The notes below the pieces were generated by a model. The model was not told the DNA's origin, searched no databases, and saw only the letters and a program-made list of their open reading frames with translations. A DNA stretch of 64,000 nt, from NCBI GenBank assembly GCA_050084985.1, contig JBITNC010000001.1, positions 130,386,001-130,450,000 of the forward strand. Direction: 5' to 3'. Shown here one piece after another: positions 35,418-46,979 of this stretch. A program made the translations under genes and the position numbers. This stretch comes from Nageia nagi. Taxonomy: Eukaryota > Pinophyta. Each line of letters begins with the position of its first letter. The first letter of the stretch is position 1.

Positions 35418-35740
35418 TTTATCTAAAGAGTTTACTGCCAAATTGAGAGGGTACCTAGCTTTAGATTGTTCATATCTTTTACTTCCTTTCTAAAATAAAC
35501 AAGTTAAGATTCTGAATGAGGGTACCAAAAGTGTTCATGTTAAAAAGATCATAGAACAAAACTATTTGAATATTCCTTAACATGTAGAGATGTTTGAAAG
35601 GGATACACTTAGAAAAACACTACTAACAACTGAAATCCTTTTAGAAAATGATCTAAATTATCAAGTCATAGACATTGGTATGGGAAACTATTATTTTAAT
35701 AAAAATGTGTAGCCAATTTCAATTATAGCTGAAAGGGAGC
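35418..35740 (+). pseudogene. Protease of element A, second part, and spacer
   Basis: After the duplicated TTTAT, the frame resumes LSKEFTAKLRGYLALDCSYL and VKILNEGTKSVHVKKIIEQN, then FERDTLRKTLLTTEILLEND, matching the end of the protease frame in element C (2880-3200). The join across the insertion is exact once one TTTAT copy is discounted. Confidence 0.85.
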
Positions 35741-36180
35741 ATGAAATATGGATAATGTACTTTGATGGAGCTAGATGTAAATATAGATGTGGAGCTAGTA
35801 TTGTCTTTAAATCACTATAGGGAGATATAAAAATATTGTAATTCAAATTCACATGGATTTGCACAAATAATGTTATTGAGTATGAAGCCCTTTATTTAGG
35901 GTTATCTAAAGCAATCCATATGGGCATCAGATGTCTAATTGTGCATGGTGATTTTGAATTGGTTATAAAGCAAGTAAGAAACCAAATTAGTGTAAAACAT
36001 CACTATATGAATACCTATAGGAATATAGTATAAGATTTGTTGGAGTCATTCTTGGCTATTAATTGTATATCTATTCCCAAGAGGTATAATTAAGTGGATG
36101 ATGCACTTGCTAGTAAAAGGGTGCATTATAACCTTGCTCATTACAATAGAGAAAGTTTTGGAGTCAAAGTTCAATGTAGG
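35740..36180 (+). pseudogene. Archaeal-type RNase H (aRNH) upstream of RT, element A
   Basis: The segment WIMYFDGARCKYRCGASIVF gives the first Asp; NNVIEYEALYLGLSKAI gives the Glu; CLIVHGDFELVIKQV gives the second Asp; and VDDALASK near 36100 is the final block, normally ADALA. All four catalytic positions are therefore readable, although four or more stops (TAG and TAA) break the frame. The domain type is the archaeal/plant RNase H known from Tat elements. It lies before RT; a separate gypsy RNase H follows RT at 37480-37936. Element C repeats the order. Confidence 0.85.
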
Positions 36181-36590
36181 CCATCAATACTTGATGTTGG
36201 AAATTTCTAGTAGGTATTTGACTTTGATGAGTATATTATGAATTTCATACTAGATGAAGTAGAAGCTCATACTTTTGGTATTGAATAATTTATTGACTGC
36301 TTCTAAAAGTTAGATGTAATTCAACTTAGAAATAATGTCATACCAAAAGGTTTACTCTCTTTTGAAATACTATTAATTTAGAAGATGTTTAAAAAGCCAA
36401 ATATTTGGTCATTTAGAAATAGGGTAATATTGAGCTAGAAGTAGAACCCAAGAAATATATCAAGGTTGGATCAGAGTGTTTTGATGAAAATAAAAGAATT
36501 ATGTTTTATATTTATCATCAATTTTCAAATGTAATCTCTAGGACTTGTGATGATCTAAAGACATATGAAAAAAATGTTATCCAGCATACT
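36180..36590 (+). other. Linker between aRNH and RT in element A
   Basis: Polyprotein sequence with pieces such as CRPSILDVGNF and LDEVEAHTFGIE, matched in element C at 2000-2400. No known domain. Confidence 0.55.
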
Positions 36591-37480
36591 ATTGAGCTTG
36601 AACTAGAAGCTATACCATACAAGAAAAAACAAAGGCCAATCAACCCAAAAATAAAAGAAGCCATGAAATAGGAATTGATAAAATTGCTTGATTCAAAAAT
36701 TATTTATCCTATCAAGCATTCTTCTTGAGTTGCAAATCTAGTTCTTATTTGAAAGAAGAGTGAGGAGATTAGATTGTGTGTAGAATTTAGAAATATGAAC
36801 CAAGTGTCTCTCAAAAATAATTATCCTCTTCCTTGCATGGAATAAATCCTACATACAGCAGCTAGAGCTTATTGCTTTTCAATGATTTATGGCTACTTAG
36901 GATTTAACTAGATTTGGGTAAAGGATGAGGACCAATATAAAACTACATTCACAACTAAATGGGGGATGTTTGCATTTCAAAGGATGTCCTTTGGTCTTTT
37001 CAATACAGGAGCTACTTTTCAAAGGGCCATGGACCATGCATTTAGTAATTTGATAAATAAAATTATTCTAGTTTACTCAAATGATATCATAATATTTTTT
37101 AAGAGTATAGAAGATCACTTGCAACACCTTAGACAAGTGTTATAAAAATATGTAGAGTTTTAGATTTCAATCAATCTAAAAAAGTCTATTTTTATGGTTA
37201 ATCAAAGAAAATTACTTGAACATATTGTATCAAAAAAGGGATTGGCAATTGATCTAGATAGAGTGAAAGCTATTGAAGCATTACCAATCCCTTTCAACAA
37301 AAAGGTTTTGCAATCCTTCCTTGGCCAAATCAATCTTGTTAGAAAATTTATCAATAATTTTTCAAAAATTGTATCTTTAATTACTACAATGCTAAAAAAG
37401 GATGTTGTAATTTCTTGGTTGAAAGAAGCAAAGCAAGATTTTTAGAATATTAAAAATGCCATAACAAAAGTTCCTATTTT
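36590..37480 (+). pseudogene. Reverse transcriptase of element A
   Basis: Blocks are AIPYKKKQRPINPKIKEAMK, LLDSKIIYPIKHSS, SEEIRLCVEFRNMNQVSLKN (normally CVDFRNLN), DEDQYKTTFTTKWGMFAFQR, MSFGLFN and TFQRAMDHAFSNLINKIILV. The catalytic box reads YSNDII, so one Asp is Asn. Thumb motifs HIVSKKGLAIDLDRVKAIEA and LQSFLGQINLVRKFINNFSK lie in an 83-codon open stretch at 37194-37445. Confidence 0.9.
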
Positions 37481-37936
37481 AAAAATCCTAACTTTTCAAA
37501 ATATTTCATCATGTATGCATATGGAGCGGAGAAAAGCATTGCTACAATTCTAGCATAGAAAGATGATAAGAAAGAAGAACATTTGATTGCCTTTCATAGC
37601 CAAACACTACATCAATATTAGAAAAGGTATTCATTTATTGAAAAATAAGTATTTTCTATAATGAAAGGACTTAAGAAATTTAAGCATTGTGTGTCCCATA
37701 ACAAAATCCTTGTATTTACTATTCATCTTAATGTGAGAAACTATGTCATTCAAGGAGAATTGGGTGAAGAAAAAGTTGGTTGGATTATTAAGATAATGGA
37801 ATATGATGTAAAAATTAAACCAACTAGGCTTATGAAAGGCAAGTTTCTATGTGAAAATATAGCAGAAGCATCACACATGATTTCTATCATAGAGGATGAG
37901 CAGCATCTTAATGAAAAAAGTGATTGGATAAAATAA
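37480..37936 (+). pseudogene. RNase H (gypsy type) of element A
   Basis: YSFIEK, stop, VFSIMKGLKKFKHCVSHNKI begins the best part, which continues NYVIQGELGEEKVGWIIKIM and EYDVKIKPTRLMKGKFL (37661-37936). Upstream lies an FIMYAYGAEKSIATILA-like block with shifts. This is the usual RNase H after RT; its match in C is at 700-1150. Confidence 0.8.
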
Positions 37937-37979
37937 ATTATTTTTTATTTTAAAATTGGTAAATATCTTGAATCTTCGG

Positions 37980-39187
37980 ATAGATTTTAGAGAAGAATTT
38001 TCAAGTTGTAAACTTTAAAGTTTATGATGATAGATGACCATATATAGAGGAAAAAGTTTGATAAAACCTTATTAAGATACGTAACTCATGATGAAGCTTG
38101 GAGAATATTACATGAATTTCATTAGGGATTCTCTAGAGGACATTATAGTGGACCAACTGCTATAGCAAAAGTATTACAATCTAAGTACTATTGGTTTACC
38201 ATATTTTAGGATTCATTCAAGATAGCCCAAGAGTGTAAAAATTATAGCATATTTATGGGGAAAATAAAGCAAGTAGTTATGCCTCTTAAACCCATGGTAG
38301 TTGAGGAACCTTTTGAACAATGGGGTATAGATTTCATTGGTGTTATAAACCCAAATTCCTTACCAAGCCATAAGTTTATCTTGAATTCAATAAATTATTT
38401 TACAATATTATCAGAAGCTATGCTATGTAAGAATATAGATTAGGAGGTAGTAATAGAGATGATGAAAAAGATAATCACTTGCTATGGTATCCCATAAACT
38501 CTTATGTTAGATGATGGTACTGTATTCATTGGAGCTAATTTGTCAGACTTTGTTGTCGAGTATGGGATACACTAGTTATTCTCTTCAAATTACTACCCAT
38601 AAGAAAATGGGTTAGTTGTATCAACAAATAAGAACCTAACTCAGATCATCAAAAGAATAATCAAAAGGAATCCAAGATAATGTCATAAATATTTGGACTA
38701 TGCATTATGGAATGACATGATTAGTATCAAATCAATTATTAAGACATCCCCATATGCATTAGTGTATGGTAAAAGACCTATATTTCCAATTCATTTTGAG
38801 CTACCCATATTAAAAATTCTACAAGAACTGAAAGATTACAACTTTGAAACATTGCAAGAAAGGTTAAATCAACTCCTTAAGTTAGAACAAGATTGAAACA
38901 AAGCATATGAGTCTCTTCAGCATCATTAGTAGATAGTCAAGAAATGGTTTGATAAGAAGAAGTCTTTCTAGGTTAAGTTTTAAGTAGGATACATTATCCT
39001 CAAATAGGATGAGGAAAGAGCAAAGCTTAGGATACATCATAAATTTGACTCCCTATGGAGTGAGCCTTATATCATCACTCAAGCCAACCAAAATAACATT
39101 TTCAAATTGCAAGATATCATTAGGTCCTACAAATTTCCTATCCTAGTTAACGGGATCTATTTGAAATATTACCAGGTGATAGGGTGA
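37980..39187 (+). pseudogene. Integrase of element A
   Basis: The zinc-binding region runs LLRYVTHDEAWRILHEFH and GHYSGPTAIAKVLQ near 38070-38180. The core has PFEQWGIDFIGVINPNS with the first Asp and then LMLDDGTVFIGANLSDFV near 38500-38550 with the second Asp. SSNYYP, stop, ENGLVVSTNK follows, where the catalytic Glu (GQAE) is lost. The C-terminal part includes SPYALVYGKRPIFPIHFELP (38753-38815) and ends at TGA 39187 after YLKYYQVIG. The element's pol frame ends here. Confidence 0.85.
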
Positions 39188-39736
39188 TTTTATAATACCC
39201 ACTGAAAACTATATAGTATATAAAAAAACCTTTTATTTATGTTTGTATATTCCTCTAGTTTAAACACATTTCTCAAGGATTTAGATAGTTGTTAATGTGA
39301 AGCATTAACTAGGCATGGTGTGAAGTTGAACTTATATGTTGATAATTGTCAATCAAAATGACAACATTTAAGGATAGGATTTCTTTAGATCTTCCAATCA
39401 TCATGCCTTATCTCCCAGTTTGAATTTGACATGCTCCAAGTTAATCCATTCCTACTTACCATCCATCAATTCATACAATGCATGAACCTTGATACTCCCT
39501 AGCATTAATTACCATTAATAGATATTAATCATAAACCTTAGGTGAATAAAATATATTCCCAAACCTTCCTATTCTACACTTAGCTATTTCTATTTTAGAG
39601 CATAAGTTTATGAAGCAACCATAGCTTAGAGTCTACATAGTAGATTGAGTAAGGAGGGAAAGAGTTATGGAGCTTTACACAATAAGGTTTGAAATTCTTA
39701 ATACAAACTTGTAGCACAAGAAATATTACAGACACC
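39188..39736 (+). other. Spacer after pol in element A
   Basis: AT-rich, no coding signal seen on the plus strand. An 80-codon minus-strand frame at 39595-39837 overlaps the start of the extra ORF and is taken as a shadow. Confidence 0.5.
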
Positions 39737-42700
39737 ATGATTACAACTAAATTAGCAACTGAGGTTGAACATGAAGGGGTGAACATTGATTTGATTGCAA
39801 TAAAAAATGAATTCTTAGAAAATGCTCCTAAAATCAACTGAATGGAGATGGGGGTGATTAATTACATGGATACTTATTGTGCTAATCCTATGTGGATCTT
39901 ATTATAACACTTGAAGCCCAAGGTTACAGGTAAAGGGAAGTCTCTTGCTGAATTCAAAAGAGATGTGATGATTGACCAAGGCCTAGCTTATTATGTTCCC
40001 TATGAATCATTCACCTATCTTGAGTTGCTTTATGCTATTTCACTCAAGAATAACCAAAAGGGTTACAATATCATAGTTTTCAAAGGTTAGTAGCAAGAAG
40101 GGAAATCTAAGTCTAAAGTCAAATTGGTGTTGGATTACTCTCCTGATTATATGGTTCAACATTTATGGTCCTATCCATTTGAATCTTTCACATTAAAAAT
40201 CATATTGACCTTAAGTGTCGAAAGAATGATTTTTATAAGAATGAGGATGAAATGCTAAATTGGATTGATGAGAGGTATGAGGGGAGATGCATAAAGCTCA
40301 TGTAGTGTTATGACATCACCTTCTTTGAGAAGGTATGAGATAGAAAAGTATTGCAAGCATTAGCAATCATTATTGGAAATAAAATCCAAATTGAAATAAA
40401 TGAAGCCATGATGAGGATGGGTTACAATATCATAGAGGCACATCTATATTATAAATTACTTAATTTTATCTCAAATGAGGTAAGAATAAATCTTTTTAAA
40501 ATTGAGAAATCAAATTTCAAACATTCTTCTTATCTTTGGTGGCTCTTGATCCATCAAAACCTTGAGAAATTTATGGAAAAGGGATTGTAAGTTGAGCCTG
40601 CTACCCTGACCATTGGACCTGTGCCAATTGAATTAAGAGTCTTAGTATTGACCAAGTTGTATGGGTCATACTATGAGTTTATGAAAAAGTTTTCTACACA
40701 AATGATGAAGATCTTAACAGGAAAGCTTCCCAATAGGCTACACTAGAGCACCATCTAGGAGCTACAAGAAGGAAACAAGATAGGTGACTAGTATTTTCTG
40801 AAGTACCATACTATGATTATAAAGATTGGATATTTTGAAAATCCCTTTTTCCTACCTAAGTTTTTAACTATATAACTGTATTTTATAGAGATGGGTAGGT
40901 ATATGTGCACTATAGATACTAAGTATGGCTTTAGGGGTAATCTCAAACCCATTATAAATATACTAGTAACTATAGAAAACTTTACTTTGCTAGAAATAGG
41001 CTATAAATATAGTATAGTACATTTCATTATATAGGATTTCAAGTTAGAAATAGTGGATGCACCATGGATGTATGACCCCCCAAGGGAAGTTACAAAATTC
41101 ATAAGGTTAAATAAAAAGTGCCTAGTTTTTGTTCATGATCCAACACCTCATGTGAAATATTTTGTAAATTAAACTAGGTAGGAAGCTAAGGTGTACCTTG
41201 AATTTGAATTTGGAACCTTGAATAAGGCCTAGTTGACCCTTAATGGGATCAATAAATATAGAAACTAGGAGGTTAGGTGGTAAGATTTTGCCCTAAACCT
41301 AGAGGTGTTAATCTAATTGATAGATGAATTAGAATAGGGACCATTTCACCAAATTCAAATTTGAATACACTACTAAAATCCACCATATTAAAAAATAATT
41401 ATTTTATGAATTCAATTATGAAAAGTACTAGGAGGCCCACTATACACAAGACCCGTTGCCAAAAATAGGGCAACCTCTTCCACCAAATTTTTGAGGAAAA
41501 TCAGTAAATAGGATAAAAGGAAGAGAGTATGAGGAACCATCTCGTTTAAGTCAACCAAAAATGAAAAATAAATAATATTAGTTGAAGTCAAATACTACTT
41601 CCTAGGATTCCTCTCCAAAGAAGAAGGAGAATTCAAACTTTGGCATAATCATAAAAATTCCTGGAGAAGGAGGAAAAGCCAACAAAGAAACCTTGGACCA
41701 CACAAACCCAAACAATAAAGACTATTCCCCCATCTTCAAAGTTCATTCAAGAGATGTCAAAAACCATTATGGGAGAAATAGAAATTCTTGATGCTAAAGA
41801 AACCTAGAGGCCCCAGAGCATAGACACCATTGTCTACCAAGATGTGTGGAAAGAAACAAGGGATGAAATCTAGCAAGATGGGGGTAATATACTTGGTATA
41901 GGTGGTACCATAGTAACCAAAGCTGGAGGTAGAGTAGGTGATGATTAGGATGATGATGAAGAATCTAAAAAGAATAAAGACTCCAACCCAATAGATAAGA
42001 ATCTTAAAAAGGAGAAGCCACAAGAAGAAGAAGAGGAGGAAGATGAAGTACCAAATACCACATAGAAGGTAGAGCAATCCTCAAAAAAAGCCCTAACATC
42101 CACCTCAACAAAACGTACACCACACCATTCATTAATTCCATTTTCTATATCCTCACAAGAGTAAATTAAAATCATTTTTTCAACATAAGTAATAGAGCCC
42201 ATTTATTGGACAACCTTTATAAATAAACTCCCTCTACTCCCAAAGAAAGACTCTAGAATTTTGAATAAAGTTACAAAGATGAGAGATATCAAAATAGCCT
42301 ATATGCCATTCAAAGAAGGATAATTAGATACTTTTCCAATGATAATTCTTAGAGTAAATATGCAGAGTGCCCCAACCATAGATCATTCAAGGTTTCTTGT
42401 AAATACTTCTATGGTGGTTGGAAAAAGCCTATAGGCTATGGAAAATAACATTGGTAGACTAAATAAGAAGATAGATTAATATAAAAAAGACTTCTCCCTC
42501 AAAGATAAGATAGTTTTTGGGTTGTAGAACCAAAATCAAAGTTTATTGGAAAAACTAAAAAAGTAGAAGTCTATGTTTGAGAAGAGCCTAGCAGAAAGTA
42601 AAGTTGGGCTAGAAAATGTAAACAAACTAATACAAGATCTTAAAGCTCAAGCTACATTTATATATAGACAAAAGGCCAGGCAAGTTGAGGAAGAATTGGA

Positions 42701-43430
42701 AAAAGTAGTAGTAGCTAATAAAGTGCTCAATGATGATAATACAAAACTATTGTTGATTATAAAAGGCTTTAGAAAGTCCCTAGTGGAATAGATTAGAGAA
42801 AAGCTAGTAAGTTTCTCACAATTACATTTGTTGAAAAATCATATAGAATAAGCTATCCAATAGTTCATTACTCAAACTAATCTTCATAAATTAGCTCTAG
42901 ATATACCAAGGTCAGTACTTGAAAGAATGTAGAGCTGGTTGAGAGCCCTTATTAAAAGGGATATAGCTGTTATTACTCCTAGGCTGAGGCAAACATTTTT
43001 AAGGAGAACTCAAGATATCTATGAACTTCAAAATTTGGTATTCAATATGGAGATTAATAAACACTAGCTCAATATAAAGATTGGCTTTATCAAGGAATTC
43101 TTTCATTCTTTAATAGAATTAAAAGCTCCTAAATTATGGGAGGAACAAGATGTATAGGGTAGTGCTACTAGATGGATGGCCAATACCATTCAATTTTTAG
43201 AATAATCTTTTTTTGAGAAATAAATCATAGATATACAATAAATAAATGACCATGCTTAGGAGGTAATTGCAAGATTATTACATGCTAGGAGGCTTGATAA
43301 TGTACTAAAAGGGTTTAAAGTAGATACGATGAAAATACAAGCTTCTCCTATTTATCACAAGTTGATTATTAAGACTTGAAAGATTTGAATAAGAAGATTT
43401 GATCCTTCCTCCTCATAGACCTAATTCCAC
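39737..43430 (+). pseudogene. Extra decayed ORF between integrase and 3' LTR of element A
   Basis: I do not recognise this protein. ATG at 39737 opens MITTKLATEVEHEGVNIDLI; the reading passes through three frames (start near 39737, then 40230-41380, then 41769-43430) and totals about 1,200 codons. Most interruptions are TAG or TAA. Middle part: AIIIGNKIQIEINEAMMRMG and IGPVPIELRVLVLTKLYGSY. The last part begins MGEIEILDAKE, has an acidic run of Asp and Glu near 41940-42050, then a Lys/Glu-rich stretch with a heptad-like pattern (SLAESKVGLENVNKLIQDLK, 42573-42790) that would form a coiled coil. It has the same orientation as pol and is separated from it by 550 bases. Possible roles are an env-like or accessory protein, or a captured host gene. 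Confidence 0.6.
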
Positions 43431-43534
43431 CACCCAAGACTCCTACAAAAGCTTCATTTGGATAGGTAGGTTGGAGAAGCAAGTAGAGGGTTATATTCTC
43501 TAGCAGGAAAAGACTCCAAGAGTCACCAAAAGAT

Positions 43535-45062
43535 TGTATTCTTTCAAAATTACACTCTAGGAATATGGTAATATTCTAGTATTCCTTATTCTTTCATTCA
43601 TTTCAATAAATCTTTCCTAATTCCCACTTATTTTTCCCCATTCATATTAGTCTTTTCTATATACTTAGTCTTTTTATCAAAATTTGGTCAAGTTTAATGA
43701 ATTTTGGGTACTATTTATATGTATGTTAGTCTTAACCATTTTTTCTTCAAAAGTCTTGCTACTATCTAGAAGGTGTTGTAGTAAGTCCAGGGAATTAGTC
43801 TTAGTCAATTTAACTATTTCTATGATAACTATATATATAAAAGAGAGTCATAGGTTATATAAATTTTTTCTAAGTCTAGGAACTAATGTACTATGTTCAA
43901 ATAGTATTGTAATCTATTAGGAACGTAAGTGTCTAAGTCAAATTTTGTGAGTTAAAGAAGTATAGAAGTTTCAAGAATTATTGTAAATAAGAGCCTAATT
44001 CAATCCAACTCACCAAAAGTAGATGTTATAGAACCCATTAATTTTGAATGATAACATTATACTTTCATTCACATTTAGTGAGAGGTATCACATTTAGCAA
44101 GAAGTATGTCATTAAGCAAGGTATATTTCAAAAGGAAAATTAAAAAAAGCTTACCAATTTTGAGTGATGATGTCATAATTTTTACCCAAAATCAACATGT
44201 CCTAAGATAGTAAGTGATGGGCAATACCACATTTAGTAGGAGATATTTCATGAAAATAATTAAGTATAACCCATTGATTTTGAATGATGACATCACACCT
44301 TTTGCCTAAAATTAGAGGGTGTTAAGTGAAGCTCGACCATCATTAGAACTTGCTAGATAGAAATAGGAAAAATGGGTAGGGAGGAACACCTAGGTTCACT
44401 TAATCATGAGTGTTTGACTCTTACACTCTATCAATGTGTCAACCACAACTCATTTCCATGTGATAGTAGTAGTTTCTCCTAGGAATTCAATGATATACTA
44501 TTCATTGCCATCATTATTCCATGCAACTAGGAACTACAGTACTTATCATTAATGGTTGTAGAGAAGTAGATAGCTATCGATAGAATACAGTACTAGATCG
44601 TACCAATCAATCCTATAGATAGTGAATCTTCAATTAGCTATAGACCTAAAAGAATACATTCAATGAAAAATTAGAAGGATTGTAGCTTGATAGTACAATG
44701 GCTCAGAGATATCAAGTTCCCAGACCTTGGTGCTGATTATACTTATTCACTATGTAATTTGACATAGTTGTGATTGGTACTGTACATTTATGAATATTTT
44801 ATTTTATAGATTTTATTCAATAGAGAAATTAAGTGTATTAATGATGAACAACCACCCAAATATGAATGTAAATATATAAATATTATACTTTTGTAATTCC
44901 AAGAGTTCGAACATTATAGCAAAATTTTTCAAATCCTTAAGATACTTTTGTATATGATAATGCAAACTGATAATGCTTTTCCCTTTGCAACATGTGGCTA
45001 TTTATTATACTTTGTTAATGTTATGTATGAAGTGTTATCTTAAGTTATAGTTGTGTATTATG
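43535..45062 (+). repeat. 3' LTR of element A, truncated
   Basis: Starts TGTATTCTTTC and matches 17365-18900 base for base over long blocks, including the three 120-bp subunits at about 44040, 44156 and 44276. It stops at 45062 (TTGTGTATTATG), where the 5' copy goes on ATTACGAGATCCC, so the last 60 bases before the D site and the 118 bases after it are missing. The junction looks like an old deletion or a recombination breakpoint. Confidence 0.85.
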
Positions 45063-46160
45063 TGTACCAAATAATCGATGTTTTGGGCATGACTATTATA
45101 ATGCAAGAATCTTAGGATTGGATTGTACTTCAACCTTTTTTTACATATTTAACTTCAATTGATAACCAAATAATCATTTTGAAGTGATGTAGTCATGAAA
45201 ATAATATTCCATATTCTAGATGACTATTTGTTGCTTTGCAATATCCTAATAAGAAGAATGATGATTTTTGTTAATTATCCTTAATATTTATAATGATCAC
45301 CTGATTATACTTTTAATAGGATAATCACATTAGATTTAATAATAACATATTAAATCAATGTGAAAGGATAATACTCAATTCAAGAAAGTATCTTACATAC
45401 TATCAAATTGATCCCAAGTGGGTCCAAAATTATTATCTTCGAATAAATCACATAAGATGCCTTAATAAAAGTGTATTAAATAAATCAAAATGCAAATTCA
45501 TGTATTTATACAATACCTATTTTAGGGGTATCATGGAGGGTGAGAAGTGAATACCATATCATTAAAGTCAAATAATATGATATTTTTGTAAAGCATTATG
45601 TTTTTGTCCTTATCAAAGTCCCATAAAATCAATGTTATGTGAAATTACAAAAGTAACTAATTGATAAACATGACATGATTAAATAAGTAATATAGCTAGA
45701 AACTTATCATTATCTTGAAGTTTAAAAGGATAAATGAGAGATTATATGACCTTAATATTTTGGATCATATTTAATGTTATCAATTTTACCTATTTTGATT
45801 TTAATTTCTTTTTACAACTTTAGCTAGAGCATAGAGTTCAAAGAAAAATAATTGAAACTTGAAAAATATAGATACTTTTAGGAGAGTTTTCTTACCTATC
45901 TTGGAAGGTCATAAGGAAACTAAATATTATTAACATTGATTAGCCACCCCATCTTTGTTAGTAGCAATAATGCATCCAATAGATAATATTGAAATAGAGA
46001 TCATTTCAATAATTATAATATTAATAAGAAGTAAACTAATAAATAAAATATGATATTATAAAGATGATAATTTTAGCATATGTTACTTACAAATATAAGA
46101 AATTTTGAGAAGAGTTGACATGTCTTCATGGCATTTTTTAGTTTTCAATAACTTATAAAA
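45063..46160. other. Stretch with no recognised feature
   Basis: AT-rich sequence without domain motifs or repeats on either strand. Confidence 0.5.
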
Positions 46161-46166
46161 TAAAAT

Positions 46167-46680
46167 ATGCTTAATCATTTTTGGTGTCAGCATTCCATAT
46201 CATGGTCATTTTTGTATTATCAACCTAGAGCATATGTGACTCAAGAAATTATCTTCTATGATGTAATAAAGGATACAAATGTTACTTTTGATTATGTTTT
46301 AGATAGAATTATAATGATAAAATCAAAATCATATTTCAAAAATGATAGTACAAGACTCTACCTTTCTTTGTTACCTGAGGGACACTAGCCTTATGATCAA
46401 GTTCATTATTCTTCCTCTATAGATACTCCCAACAATAGAACCATACCATAGGTATCATCCTCCCTAATTTACCCCTAAGCTTAATCATAGTGTTGTACAT
46501 GTTATCTCTTATAGGATGGTGTAATGAAACTAAGAATTCACCATTCAATATATTACCTTGCTTATCCTAATCTAATATTAGTGGTACCTAAAGGAACACT
46601 TGACCACACCTTTATAGTAACCCAATCTATGGATATCTAACATATCATATAGCCATATCTATAAAGGTTCCCATATTGTA
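46167..46680 (+). pseudogene. Decayed ORF of unknown family
   Basis: ATG at 46167 opens 73 codons to TAG at 46386. The same frame goes on for about another 95 codons, through stops that are mostly TAG or TAA, with normal-looking segments such as YDQVHYSSSIDTPNNRTIP and MKLRIHHSIYYLAYPNLILV, then VPKGTLDHTFIVTQSM. No family recognised. One continuous frame with Gln-type stops suggests a real, dead coding segment, either an element remnant or a host gene. Confidence 0.35.
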
Positions 46681-46979
46681 TAAATCAACAAAACAAAACT
46701 ACAATTTTTTTTCTAGTAAATGATTTATTTTAGTAAAGTTTATGATTACCATGAACTTTTATTTGTATTACACACAATTAATGATCCAAATATAATATCA
46801 TTAGAAATTCATCCCAACTAGTTGTTACATTTGGGAATTTACTCTTCAACATCCTAAATAGTCTACAATGATAATTCTTCTTCCCAGGCTATAATTATGC
46901 ATATATATCAAATTTAGATAAGCTCAAAATTCACTATATAGGCATAGATGAAGTAAAATATTTTATAAATATAATCTTG

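Larger units (their letters stand above)
17365..45062 (+). mobile_element. Element A: Ty3/gypsy (Tat-like), split by elements D and B, 3' LTR truncated
   Basis: The order is 5' LTR, gag, protease, archaeal-type RNase H, RT, RNase H, integrase, a long extra decayed frame, and a 3' LTR that stops at 45062. Without insertions D and B the element is about 13 kb. Its LTRs and all coding domains match element C. D lies in the 5' LTR and B in the protease region, so A is older than both. The 3' LTR lacks the last 300 or so bases found in the 5' copy, so no target duplication can be checked. Confidence 0.85.

Noticed and set aside
41757-42202. Minus-strand frames with Ser and Phe runs
   Set aside because: Antisense of the acidic Asp/Glu run of the extra ORF in element A.
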